Source: Cryptosporangium minutisporangium (lineage in GTDB: Bacteria; Actinomycetota; Actinomycetes; Mycobacteriales; Cryptosporangiaceae). Taken from it: a stretch of DNA of 64,000 bases. Location of the stretch: positions 93,008 through 157,007 of the forward strand of contig NZ_BAAAYN010000001.1 of the NCBI RefSeq assembly GCF_039536245.1. Reading direction: 5' to 3'. The translations under genes and the position numbers were made by a program. The notes beneath the pieces are model-generated. The model searched no databases. It was given only the letters and a program-made list of their open reading frames with translations, and was not told the DNA's origin. Shown piece after piece: positions 7,799-15,198 of this stretch. Within the stretch, counting starts at the first letter, position 1, and each line of letters opens with the position of its first letter.

Positions 7799-8722
7799 AT
7801 GAGCGTGGCACCGCACCGCCTGATCCTCGCGGCGCTGGTCGCCGCCGTCCTCTCCGTAGTATTTCCGCTGTCGGGCGCCCCCGGCGTGGATCGCCTGGGC
7901 ACACCGGCCGCCTCGGCGGCGTCCGGCGGCACGTTCTCCCTGCTCACCTACAACGTGGCTGGGTTGCCCGAGCCGCTGTCCTCCAGCGAGCCGGCGACCA
8001 ACACGCCGCTCATCGGCACCCGGATCCAGCCGTTCGACGTGGTCAACGTCCAGGAGGACTTCAACTACCACGCCGCGCTCTACCGGGCCGACAACCATCC
8101 TTACCGGACGCCCACCAGCGGTGGGGTGCCGTTCGGCAGTGGGCTCAACACGCTCTCCCGGTACCCGATCAGCGGGCTGACCCGGGTCAAGTGGAGCCGG
8201 TGCAACGGCTTCGACTGCCTCACTCCCAAGGGCTTCACCCTGCTCCGGGTGCGGCCGGCCGACGGAGTCACGCTCGACCTGTACAACGTGCACGCCAACG
8301 CCGGTAGCACCAACGCCGATCTGGCCGCGCGCCGCGCGAACCTCGCTCAGCTCGGCTCGTATCTGGCGACGCACTCGGCCGGCAACGCCGTGATCGTCGC
8401 GGGCGACACCAACACCCGCTACACCCGGACCGGCGACACGATTCGCGAGCTGGTGAGCGGCGCAGGCCTCACCGACGCGTGGGTCGAGCTGGAGCGGGCC
8501 GGCGTGCCACCCGCGCTCGGCGCCCCGGCGCTGACCTGCGATCCCGCGGCCGTGACCGACGCCTGCGAGGTCGTCGACAAGGTGCTCTACCGGTCGAGTC
8601 CTCGGCTGGCCCTGACCGCCGTCGACTTCGCCAACGAGCACGCCGGGTTCGTCCGGGCCGATGGTCAGCCGCTCTCCGACCACTACCCACTGCGGACGAC
8701 GTTCCGCTGGACCGCGCCGTAA
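7799..8722 (+). CDS. Secreted endonuclease/exonuclease/phosphatase (EEP) family protein, sphingomyelinase-like
   Basis: A 307-residue exported enzyme. The N-terminus has a signal peptide (hydrophobic residues ~8-25) and mature protein probably begins after ASAA near 42. EEP metal and catalytic motifs follow: LLTYNVAGLP, VVNVQEDF (metal-binding E), LYNVHANAG, VIVAGDTNTR (catalytic D/N pair) and the terminal LSDHYPLRTTF with the catalytic DH. Bacterial secreted members are sphingomyelinases/phospholipases C or nucleases; the paired cysteines (CNGFDC, and C in LTCDP/DACEV) suggest disulfides. Substrate is unproven. The ATG at 7799 follows GAGGAG at 7786-7791. Confidence 0.88.
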   Translation: MSVAPHRLILAALVAAVLSVVFPLSGAPGVDRLGTPAASAASGGTFSLLTYNVAGLPEPLSSSEPATNTPLIGTRIQPFDVVNVQEDFNYHAALYRADNHPYRTPTSGGVPFGSGLNTLSRYPISGLTRVKWSRCNGFDCLTPKGFTLLRVRPADGVTLDLYNVHANAGSTNADLAARRANLAQLGSYLATHSAGNAVIVAGDTNTRYTRTGDTIRELVSGAGLTDAWVELERAGVPPALGAPALTCDPAAVTDACEVVDKVLYRSSPRLALTAVDFANEHAGFVRADGQPLSDHYPLRTTFRWTAP

Positions 8723-8809
8723 GCCCACCGGGCGTCGTCCGGGCATTGATGCCGAATCGACACGTGTCACCAGGACCGCGGACGGCCCTCGTCAGTAACG
8801 TGCCGAGGC

Positions 8810-9571
8810 ATGTCCGACGCACGGGAGGGCGAGCCACGCGCCGCGCTCCGGCGGCGTCGGAACCTCAAGACCGTCCTCGTTGTCCTGCTCGCCCTCGTGC
8901 TGTGCGGCAGCTGCTGCGTCGGTTGCCGAGAGGTGCTGATCGGCGACGTCATCGTCGCCGACAGACCCGACCTGGACAGCACCGCCGTGAAGACCGCCCG
9001 AACGAACGCCGAGACGCGGCTGGAGCGGAATCTCAGCATCGCCCGGCTCCCTGGCACTGTCGTCGCCGACGCCGGACAGGCAGCGTGTTACCCCGGCGAG
9101 CACTCGATCAAGTTCAGCACGCCCTACGACCACCTTTGCATCAGCCGTCACGTCGTCTACCTCGCGATCACGGCGACCTCCGTGCGCGCGACGCTGCGGA
9201 CGATCCACACAGCACTGGTCAACGAGGATTGGTCGGCCCAGCGCCCAGCGGACCGCGGCGGTGACCGGCTGACCCTCAACGACGAGAGCACCCACGAACC
9301 CTCGACCGGTCCGACTGCTCTCTCCCTTCGTGAAGCGGCATACGCGCGGGACGAGGACCAGCTCGCTTTCCGCTACGGACCGGTGAGCAAGGACCTGCTG
9401 ACCACCCTCACCGCCTGGCAGGACATCTCCCTGTACGCGTTCACCCCGGCGTACTGGTCCGAACGGCACCGGGTCACCGACGCCGATCTCGGTGCCGCGG
9501 TGCGCACCTCTGGCGGCGACGTGCTGATCGCAGTCGCCGCCGAGCAGACCTGGTTCCGGAACGGCGACTGA
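8810..9571 (+). CDS. Membrane-anchored protein of unknown function
   Basis: A 253-residue protein I do not recognise. It has a basic N-terminus (LRRRRNLK), one transmembrane segment (VLVVLLALVLCGSCCVGC, residues ~22-40), and a ~210-residue extracytoplasmic part rich in charged residues, with two cysteines (ACYPGEH...HLCISRH) that may pair. Three or four cysteines at the end of the hydrophobic segment could be lipidated, but there is no clean lipobox. It lies on the same strand as the secreted EEP gene but 87 nt away, so it may be a separate unit. Start ATG at 8810; no strong ribosome site seen. Confidence 0.65.
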   Translation: MSDAREGEPRAALRRRRNLKTVLVVLLALVLCGSCCVGCREVLIGDVIVADRPDLDSTAVKTARTNAETRLERNLSIARLPGTVVADAGQAACYPGEHSIKFSTPYDHLCISRHVVYLAITATSVRATLRTIHTALVNEDWSAQRPADRGGDRLTLNDESTHEPSTGPTALSLREAAYARDEDQLAFRYGPVSKDLLTTLTAWQDISLYAFTPAYWSERHRVTDADLGAAVRTSGGDVLIAVAAEQTWFRNGD

Positions 9572-9615
9572 CCAGCCGCTCGGCCGGCGCGACGGCGGCT
9601 CGGCCACACGCGTCC

Positions 9616-10560
9616 TCAGGACCGGTCGATCGGGAGGCCGAAGAGCGGGAACAGATCAGCCCGGTGGAACGCCAGCACCGCGGAGATGCCCGCCTTGTCC
9701 AGCGTCAACACCTGCAAGGAGTGCGCGTGGAACGCGCCGTCGCGTCCCCGGATGTAGCAGGCGAAGGCGGGCTGCCCGTTGGCGGACGTCTCCACCATGA
9801 GGCGCCAGCCGACGCCCGGGCGCAGCTTGGAAGCCAGTAGGCGCAGCACGTCCTCGCGGCCGTCGAACCAGGTCGGAATCGGCGGCATTTCCCACCGGGT
9901 GTCCTGGGTGACGAGGCTCTCCAGAGCGGTCAGGTCGGCCGTCTCGAACGCCGCGGCGTACCGGTCGAGCAGCGCGCGGCGGACCGGCTCGTCCGGCTCG
10001 CTGAACTGGTCCTCGGTCGGCGCGAGCGTGGCGAGTTCGGCGCGGGCCCGCTGGAGCGAGCTGTTCACCGCCGCCGTCGTCGTTTCGAGCAGGCTCGCCA
10101 CGTCCGACGCCGGCCAGGCCAGCACGTCCCGCAGGATGAGGACAGCGCGCTGCCGCGGCGGCAGGTGCTGCAGCGCGGCGACCATCGCCAGCCGGAGGCT
10201 CTGGCGAAGGCCGACCACCACGGCGGGGTCGGCGTTCAGCAGGACGTCCGGGAACGGCTCCAGCCAGGGCGTCTCCAGTGCGTGCGCCTCGAGGTCGTCC
10301 GGGTCGGTGCCGGGTGCGCCCAGCGCCGACGGCACCATCCGGCGGCTGCTGTGCTGCAGGGCGTTCAGGCACACCCGGGTCGCGATCCGGTAAAGCCACG
10401 TCCGCACCGAGGCGCGCTGCTCGAAGTCGGCGAAACCGCGCCACGCCCGCAGGTAGGTCTCCTGGACGGCGTCCTCCGCGTCGTGCAGCGAGCCGAGCAT
10501 CCGGTAGCAGTGCGCGACCAGCGCGCCCCGGTGCTCCGCGAACTCGTCCTCCAGGTTCAC
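9616..10560 (-). CDS. ECF RNA polymerase sigma factor with C-terminal SnoaL-like domain (SigG/TIGR02960 type)
   Basis: A 314-residue sigma factor, sister to those at 4290 and 42021. Region 2 is HCYRMLGSLHDAEDAVQET (residues ~17-35) with RTWLYRIATRVCLN; region 4 has the helix-turn-helix at LLETTTAAVNSSLQRARAEL. The inter-region WLEPFPD motif matches WLQPYPD of its sisters. A C-terminal SnoaL/NTF2-like domain of ~130 residues ends LFPLFGLP. The GTG start at 10560 overlaps the stop of the upstream MFS gene (GTGA), so pump and sigma factor are co-translated. The pair suggests that the sigma factor answers to the pump's substrate, which is inference. Confidence 0.9.
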   Translation of the reverse strand: MNLEDEFAEHRGALVAHCYRMLGSLHDAEDAVQETYLRAWRGFADFEQRASVRTWLYRIATRVCLNALQHSSRRMVPSALGAPGTDPDDLEAHALETPWLEPFPDVLLNADPAVVVGLRQSLRLAMVAALQHLPPRQRAVLILRDVLAWPASDVASLLETTTAAVNSSLQRARAELATLAPTEDQFSEPDEPVRRALLDRYAAAFETADLTALESLVTQDTRWEMPPIPTWFDGREDVLRLLASKLRPGVGWRLMVETSANGQPAFACYIRGRDGAFHAHSLQVLTLDKAGISAVLAFHRADLFPLFGLPIDRS

Positions 10561-11978
10561 CGCATCTCCTCGACCGGCTCCCGCTGCGGCTGGGCCACCA
10601 TCGGAGCCGGAGTACGCCGCGCGGCGATCCCGAGCCCGGCGAGCGCGCCCAGTGCCGACAGTACGCCGGCGGTCGCGAGTGCCCCGCTGAATCCGCTGGT
10701 GAACGCCTCGTAGCCACCGGCGGTGGCGAACACCGCGGCCATCACCGCGACTCCCACGACGCCGCCGAGCTGCCGCATCATGGCGTAGACGCCGGATGCG
10801 ATCCCGACCGCTTCGCGGGGGAGGGCTCCGACGCTGGCGCTCTGCGCTGCGGGCATCGCCATCGAGACACCACTGCCGGCGACCATCAGCGGCACGACCA
10901 GGTCGGTGTAGTCCGGCGAGCCGGTGCTCAGCCGGCTGATCCAGAACATGCCTGCGGCCTGCAGCGCCAACCCGGCCACGACGAGGGGCCGCTCGCCGAT
11001 CCGGTCCACCAGGCGGCCGGCGATCGGCGCGACCAGGAAGAGCGTGGCGGTCCAGGGCAGCACCTGCAGGCCCGCCTCCAGCGGACCGGAGCCGAAGGCC
11101 GCCTGCATGTACTGGGCGACGAAGAACACGGCGCCGAAGAGTGCGGCGGTGAGGAAGAACCCGGCCGCGTTGCCCGCCGAGAACACTCGGGAGCGGAAGT
11201 ACGCCAACGGCAGCATCGGCTGCGGAGTGCGCTGTTCCCAGGCGAGGAAGGCCAGCAGCAGCGCGCCTCCGACGACGAGCGAGCCGACCACCTCCAGGCT
11301 GGTCCAGCCGGCCGCTCCGCCGCGGACCACGCCCCAGACGATGCCGAGAACGGCGAGAGCGAGCAGGAGCGCGCCGCGGTAGTCCACGCGCCGTGCGGGT
11401 CCCCAGCTCTCGCGCATCGTGCGGAGTACGAGCGGGATCACGAGGACGCCGACCGGCACGTTGATCCAGAAGATCCACCGCCACGCCAGACCCTCGGTCA
11501 CCGCCCCGCCGATCACCGGTCCGCCGAGCACCGCCAGTCCGGTGAGACCGCTGAAGATGCCGATCGCCCAGCCGCGGCGCTCGGGCGGGAAGGCGGCGCC
11601 GAGCAGGCCCATCGCGAGCGGCATCACGACGGCCGCGCCGACGCCCTGGACCGTGCGGGCCGCGATCAGCATCGGGACCGAGGTCGCCAGCGCGCAGCCG
11701 ATCGAGGCCACGGTGAAGAGGGCGAGGCCGGCCGCGAACGTACGGCGGCGCCCCCATCGGTCACCGAGGGCCGCGGCGGCCATCAGCAGCGTCGCGAAGC
11801 TGAGGCTGTAGGCGTTGACCGTCCATTCGAGCTGTTCGATCGAGGCACCGAGGTCCTGCCTGATCGTCGTCAGCGCCGCCGCCACCACCAGGACGTCGAG
11901 CGCCACCATTACCGAGCCGACCGAGGCCAAGGCGAGCACCCAGCGCTGCTCGACGGTCGTCTGCTGCCTGCTCATCAC
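10557..11978 (-). CDS. MFS multidrug efflux transporter, DHA2 (EmrB/QacA) family
   Basis: A 473-residue, 14-helix proton-driven exporter. It shows the DHA2 N-terminal VMVALDVLVVAAALTTI pattern with the membrane-embedded aspartate, motif A (LGDRWGRRRTF), motif C (GLTGLAVLGGPVIGG) and the WRWIFWINVPVG loop. The start is GTG at 11978 or the ATG directly after it; AGGAGGA at 11984-11990 (minus sense) serves either. It is cotranslated with the ECF sigma factor downstream and divergent from a small ORF at 12106. A TGTCA-7-TGACA palindrome lies 23 bp upstream. Confidence 0.92.
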   Translation of the reverse strand: MMSRQQTTVEQRWVLALASVGSVMVALDVLVVAAALTTIRQDLGASIEQLEWTVNAYSLSFATLLMAAAALGDRWGRRRTFAAGLALFTVASIGCALATSVPMLIAARTVQGVGAAVVMPLAMGLLGAAFPPERRGWAIGIFSGLTGLAVLGGPVIGGAVTEGLAWRWIFWINVPVGVLVIPLVLRTMRESWGPARRVDYRGALLLALAVLGIVWGVVRGGAAGWTSLEVVGSLVVGGALLLAFLAWEQRTPQPMLPLAYFRSRVFSAGNAAGFFLTAALFGAVFFVAQYMQAAFGSGPLEAGLQVLPWTATLFLVAPIAGRLVDRIGERPLVVAGLALQAAGMFWISRLSTGSPDYTDLVVPLMVAGSGVSMAMPAAQSASVGALPREAVGIASGVYAMMRQLGGVVGVAVMAAVFATAGGYEAFTSGFSGALATAGVLSALGALAGLGIAARRTPAPMVAQPQREPVEEMR

Positions 11979-12000
11979 GAGCGTCCTCCTGAAGTTTCGC

Positions 12001-12017
12001 TGTCATCGGTACTGACA
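12001..12017. promoter_or_regulatory. TGTCA-N7-TGACA palindrome (candidate operator)
   Basis: TGTCA at 12001-12005 and TGACA at 12013-12017 form an inverted repeat centred in the space between the DHA2 efflux gene (start 11978, minus) and the small gene at 12106. Size and position fit a dimeric repressor site. No repressor gene is adjacent. Confidence 0.35.
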
Positions 12018-12105
12018 AGCGAGGAGGGCCGAAGTCATCGCGGCGATGAGTTCGGGGCGCCCGCCCGGTCAGAAGGAGTGACAGCAACCTCACGAGGAGA
12101 GCCCG

Positions 12106-12417
12106 ATGACCACAGCAGTGATCAGCTACCGGACCAAGCCCGAAGCCGCCGACGAGAACCAGCGCCTGGTCGAGAACGTGCTCGCCGAACTCGCGACCGT
12201 GTCGCCGCCGGGCCTGCGGTACAGCGTCTTCCGGCTGGCCGACGCGGTGTCGTTCGTCCACGTCGTCGACGGCGACGGGTTGGCCGAGCTGCCCGCCTTC
12301 CAGGAGTTCCAGCGTGGGCTCAACGACCGTCTCGCGGCCGGCCCCACCCGGCAGGACGCGACGCTGGTCGGCTCCTACGCCCCAGCCCTGGCCGAGAGGA
12401 GCGGCGTCCGTCCTTGA
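12106..12417 (+). CDS. Small ABM-like (antibiotic biosynthesis monooxygenase-fold) protein
   Basis: A 103-residue protein beginning TTAVISYRTKPEAADENQRL and containing GLRYSVFRLADAVSFVHVVDGDG, then AFQEFQRGLNDRL. This is the dimeric alpha/beta-barrel pattern of ABM/YdhR-like small monooxygenases, where the first strand, a helix and the F-x-H-V strand form the fold. Catalytic function is unknown. ATG at 12106 with GAGGAGAG at 12093-12100. Divergent from the efflux/sigma operon and followed 62 nt later by a SnoaL-like gene. Confidence 0.65.
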   Translation: MTTAVISYRTKPEAADENQRLVENVLAELATVSPPGLRYSVFRLADAVSFVHVVDGDGLAELPAFQEFQRGLNDRLAAGPTRQDATLVGSYAPALAERSGVRP

Positions 12418-12444
12418 CCTGAAGCGCGGTTGACCTCCTAGCGT
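12414..12444 (+). promoter_or_regulatory. Candidate promoter TTGACC-N19-TAGCGT
   Basis: TTGACC at 12414-12419 and TAGCGT at 12439-12444, 19 nt apart, lie 35 nt upstream of the ATG at 12480. The -35 overlaps the end of the preceding gene. The spacing is long for sigma-70 but the hexamers are good for an actinobacterium. Confidence 0.4.
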
Positions 12445-12479
12445 GCGGAGCATCGCGTCGTCGATGCTCAGGAGGCATG

Positions 12480-12929
12480 ATGTCCCGTCCAACGCTCGGT
12501 GATCCGGCTGCCCAGGCGGCCGCCGAACTCGCCGTGAAGGAGTTCGCCGCGGAGTTGCAGCGCGGGGGTGACACGTTCGACGCCGACCTCTACGACCGGT
12601 CGTTCGCCGAGGACGTGCTCTGGGGTAGTCCCTACGGGGCGACGCTCGCCGGTTTCGCACCGCTCAACGCCATCCATCACCACCTGATGGAGTCGGCGCG
12701 CGGGGCGACCGACCCGGACGCGCCGCCGCGGGGAGCCCCGCCCTCGCGATTCGAGGTCGTCTCGGTGCTCGCCCCGGCGCCGGGCGTTGCAGTCGCACAG
12801 ATCCGGCGGCAGGCCGCCACCGCGGACGGGTTCTCCGAGATGGCCCTCTACGTTCTCGTCCAGCGCGAGGGGCGGTGGTGGCTCGCGGCCGCGCAGAACA
12901 CCCCGATCCGAACTCCTCCGGCGAGCTGA
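12480..12929 (+). CDS. SnoaL-like / SgcJ-type NTF2-fold protein
   Basis: A 149-residue protein (ATG at 12480, 4 nt after AGGAGG; another ATG at 12477 sits too close to the ribosome site). It has the SgcJ/EcaC-like pattern of an initial helix, FDADLYDRSFAEDVLWGSPYG, a middle helix, and a C-terminal sheet QREGRWWLAAAQNTP, where R-x-W-x-L-x-x-x-Q-N-T is typical of the SgcJ/EcaC oxidoreductase-like family. The biochemical role is unknown. Its TGA is inside a perfect 22-bp palindrome that may terminate its transcript. Confidence 0.75.
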   Translation: MSRPTLGDPAAQAAAELAVKEFAAELQRGGDTFDADLYDRSFAEDVLWGSPYGATLAGFAPLNAIHHHLMESARGATDPDAPPRGAPPSRFEVVSVLAPAPGVAVAQIRRQAATADGFSEMALYVLVQREGRWWLAAAQNTPIRTPPAS

Positions 12930-12982
12930 CGCGCCGGCGCGTCAGCGCGGGCTGACCCGTCGGCGCGTCAGCGTGGGCTGAC
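12925..12982. terminator. Cluster of GCTGAC/GTCAGC stem-loops between convergent genes
   Basis: A perfect 22-bp palindrome (12925-12946; arms GCTGACGCGCC and its complement) contains the stop codon of the SnoaL-like gene. It is followed by two 22-bp near-identical direct copies (12935-12956 and 12961-12982, one mismatch, 26-bp period). The second holds the stop of the convergent gene. GTCAGC-GTGG-GCTGAC at 12967-12982 makes another hairpin. No U-run follows, as is common in high-GC actinobacteria. A bidirectional terminator is the likeliest role. Confidence 0.5.
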
Positions 12983-13948
12983 GGCTGCGGTGCGGCGCCG
13001 ATAGCTCTCGTCGCGAGCGCGGGCGAACGTCTCCCCGGGCGTGCTGCCCAGGTAACGCCACGGCCACGCCGTCACCTGGTCGCCGAGGACGTCGAACAGC
13101 TCGGCCGCCGCGTCGTACTCCTCGGCCAGCCAGAACGCCATCGCGAGCCGGTTGTGGTCAACCTGCCAGCCGAGCCGGGGCCGGTAGGCAGGGTGGCGCA
13201 CCGACCGGTCCGCCGCGGCGTGCAGCTCGGCCCGGGTGTCCGGCCGTCGGAGATGGGCCCGGCCGTCCTCGTCCCGGGTGAGGTAGAGCCAGCGCTCGAG
13301 GTGCGCGTCGGCGATCAGGCCGGCCAGCCCGGTCTCGGGCGGGGCGGTCGCCGCCGTCTCCAGGGCGAACCGGTGCATCAGCTCGTCGGACCCGCCCCAC
13401 TTCAGGCAGAGCTGCATGAACAGGCCGGAGTGCGCGCCGAGGTGCCAGCGGTGCCGGGCGACGGCCTCCCCGAACCGGCGCTGCGCCTCCTGCACGCCCA
13501 GCCCCATGCCGACACCGCAGACGATCAGCTCGGCCCACGCGGTCGGGTCGTGCGGGTTGCGGGCGATCGCCTCCACCAGGTACTCGTGCGCGAACCGCAG
13601 CCGTCGCTCGAAGATGCGGAACTGGGCCGTCGAGGTGTTCTTGGCCCACTTGTTCCCCCGGGCCAGCCACGCCCAGTCGATGGCGTGCGCCCCGCGGACC
13701 AGCATCGGCAGGTGTGAGCGCGGCTCGGCGTCGGCCCACTCGCCGGCCCACGCCTGCACGCCCTTCGCTCGGCTGGCCAGCCCCACGTAGAAGCTCAGCG
13801 CGTCGGGGTCGTCGACGACACGCAGGAACTCGTGCACCGCCCGCCAGTCCCGGCGCTCCATATCGGCCAGCAAGCGGGCGGCCGCCGGGTCGCCCAGCGT
13901 GGGATCGACGGCGGGGATGGGCCTGGACTGCCGCCGGAACGGCGCCAT
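12968..13948 (-). CDS. Protein of unknown function, helical (TPR-like)
   Basis: A 326-residue soluble protein without signal peptide. It is dominated by alternating helices rich in Ala, Leu, Trp and Arg, with recurring W-x-A/AEW-type turns (GDPAAARLLADMERRDW, DPTAWAELIVCG, HLGAHSGLFMQLC), an arrangement like a tetratricopeptide superhelix. The last third has NRLAMAFWLAEEYDAAAELFDVLG, a TPR-like pair of helices. I do not recognise a catalytic motif. The ATG at 13948 is used; the gene ends against the hairpin cluster at 12925-12982. Confidence 0.7.
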   Translation of the reverse strand: MAPFRRQSRPIPAVDPTLGDPAAARLLADMERRDWRAVHEFLRVVDDPDALSFYVGLASRAKGVQAWAGEWADAEPRSHLPMLVRGAHAIDWAWLARGNKWAKNTSTAQFRIFERRLRFAHEYLVEAIARNPHDPTAWAELIVCGVGMGLGVQEAQRRFGEAVARHRWHLGAHSGLFMQLCLKWGGSDELMHRFALETAATAPPETGLAGLIADAHLERWLYLTRDEDGRAHLRRPDTRAELHAAADRSVRHPAYRPRLGWQVDHNRLAMAFWLAEEYDAAAELFDVLGDQVTAWPWRYLGSTPGETFARARDESYRRRTAAVSPR

Positions 13949-14047
13949 CGATACACCCTCCTATCACGACTCGGCGTCGCGCGCCGATGGCCCCGCACCC
14001 TACCGGCCCGGCATCGCCCGCAGTTGCGGTTGCCCTGCTCCGGCGGC

Positions 14048-14061
14048 TAGCTTCCAGCCTC
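14048..14061 (+). promoter_or_regulatory. TAGCTT -10 element just upstream of a probable leaderless start
   Basis: TTGCGG at 14024-14029 and TAGCTT at 14048-14053 (18-nt spacer) are followed 8 nt later by the GTG at 14062. This promoter decides the start of the downstream gene, because an ATG at 13987 would lie upstream of the transcript. Confidence 0.45.
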
Positions 14062-14844
14062 GTGTCCGATCCCCGTACGGTGCTGGGCGGTTTCGCCGCT
14101 CTGAAGGTGGACGGCGTCCCGCACGACGTGCTCGTGCTCCACTCCGGACTGCTGCTGCTCGCCGACCAGAAACGGTCCGGGTCCGACGTCAAGCGGCTGA
14201 ACGGGCTGGTGGCCGCGGTGGGAGTCGAGGAGCTGATCCGGCAGCACCGCTTCCTCCCGTTCGAGGAGGTCACCCACTCCCGCGTGCACAAGCGGACACC
14301 GCTGCGGGTGGAGCTGGATCTGCTCGGCGGGGGCACCTTGACACTGGCCGCGGGGTGGACGACGCCGCTGCTCACCAAGGACAGCGACCGGCTGCTGTGC
14401 GACCTGCTGACCGAACTCCCGGCTACCCGGCCGATGCCTGCGGACGGCGCCGAGCAGGCCGCGCGCGCCTGGGCCGAGGACGCGATGGTGCTGGACGGCG
14501 TCGCCAACGTCACCGCGAACGAGGTCCCCCACGACCTGCTCGTCCTCGACATCGGGCTGGTGCTGATCGCCGACCCGGGCCCGTTCGAAGTCGGAGAGGC
14601 ACGCCTCGCCCGGCTGGTGGCGCGCATGCCGGTGTACGAGATCGTCGGCCGTTACTGGCTCGTCCGGTACGAGGACGTGGTCGACGCCCGGATCGTCAAG
14701 ACCTTGCCGTTGCGCGCCGAACTCGAGCTGTACGACGGGCTTCGGCTGACGATCGCCGAGCGGATGGTGAGCCAAAGCCTCACCCGAGACGGCCGGGCGG
14801 TTTTCGTCGACGCTCTCCGGTCGGTGGGCGCGGTCACGCCGTAG
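14062..14844 (+). CDS. Internally duplicated protein of unknown function
   Basis: A 260-residue protein made of two ~110-residue copies of one domain. The first has VDGVPHDVLVLHSGLLLLAD, then HRFLPFEEVTHSRVHKRTPLRVELDL; the second has TANEVPHDLLVLDIGLVLIAD, then RYWLVRYEDVVDARIVKTLPLRAELEL. The alignment covers most of each half, including T-x-L/P-L-R-x-E-L-x-L and a final SLTRDG/LLTKDS strand. The fold looks like a PH-type or small beta domain, but that is inference; the function is unknown. GTG at 14062 is chosen because it sits 8 nt after TAGCTT; a longer form from the ATG at 13987 is possible. Confidence 0.65.
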   Translation: MSDPRTVLGGFAALKVDGVPHDVLVLHSGLLLLADQKRSGSDVKRLNGLVAAVGVEELIRQHRFLPFEEVTHSRVHKRTPLRVELDLLGGGTLTLAAGWTTPLLTKDSDRLLCDLLTELPATRPMPADGAEQAARAWAEDAMVLDGVANVTANEVPHDLLVLDIGLVLIADPGPFEVGEARLARLVARMPVYEIVGRYWLVRYEDVVDARIVKTLPLRAELELYDGLRLTIAERMVSQSLTRDGRAVFVDALRSVGAVTP

Positions 14845-15198
14845 CGGTCCGACCGAACCGCGTATTTCGCAGCTCCGGCCCACTCGAGTTAACCGGACTT
14901 AAGGGAGAGTCACGCTGCGGAGCGAATTCCCACACCGCCGCAGACTCTCTTCGTCGCGGCGATAGGCGATTCGCGCGGAAAGGCCGACCTCTGCCAGAAG
15001 TCCTTCAAGCGGGCGTTAAGTGGCATGTAAAGAACGGGTCAGGCTCTTCGCAAGACCGCATCGCACCTGGTGAGGTGGGTTCCGGATCAGCGCGGCACGG
15101 CGTGCAGATGCCGAACCCGGACGGCCTCGACCGCACGGGAGGCCAACGACGCTGCCGCGCGAAGCACTATGGACAGCACTAGGTCAGCAGGAGCATTC
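14845..15198. other. 354-bp leader region of the LPMO gene
   Basis: No gene with codon bias is visible here. A loosely matching promoter (TTCAAG, 18 nt, TAAAGA) lies in the middle around 15001-15035 within a slightly AT-richer patch, giving a long 5' leader of about 160 nt. I looked for riboswitch-like conserved blocks, including a ydaO-type pattern that sometimes precedes cell-wall genes, and saw none. AGCAGGAGC before the ATG at 15199 is the ribosome site. Confidence 0.4.

Noticed and set aside
8765-8795. TGTCACC...CGTCAG resembling an ECF41 promoter before the 8810 gene
   Set aside because: The spacer is 18 nt, not 16 as in the two clear examples here, so I do not count it as a match.
10278-12422. 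Very long plus-strand open frame (714 codons) opposite the sigma and efflux genes
   Set aside because: It is antisense to two well-supported genes, is full of Arg, Pro, His and Gly, and has no domain; it is an artefact of high GC.
14845-15198. Riboswitch (ydaO-like or other) in the long LPMO leader
   Set aside because: No conserved blocks or nested stems that I could match.
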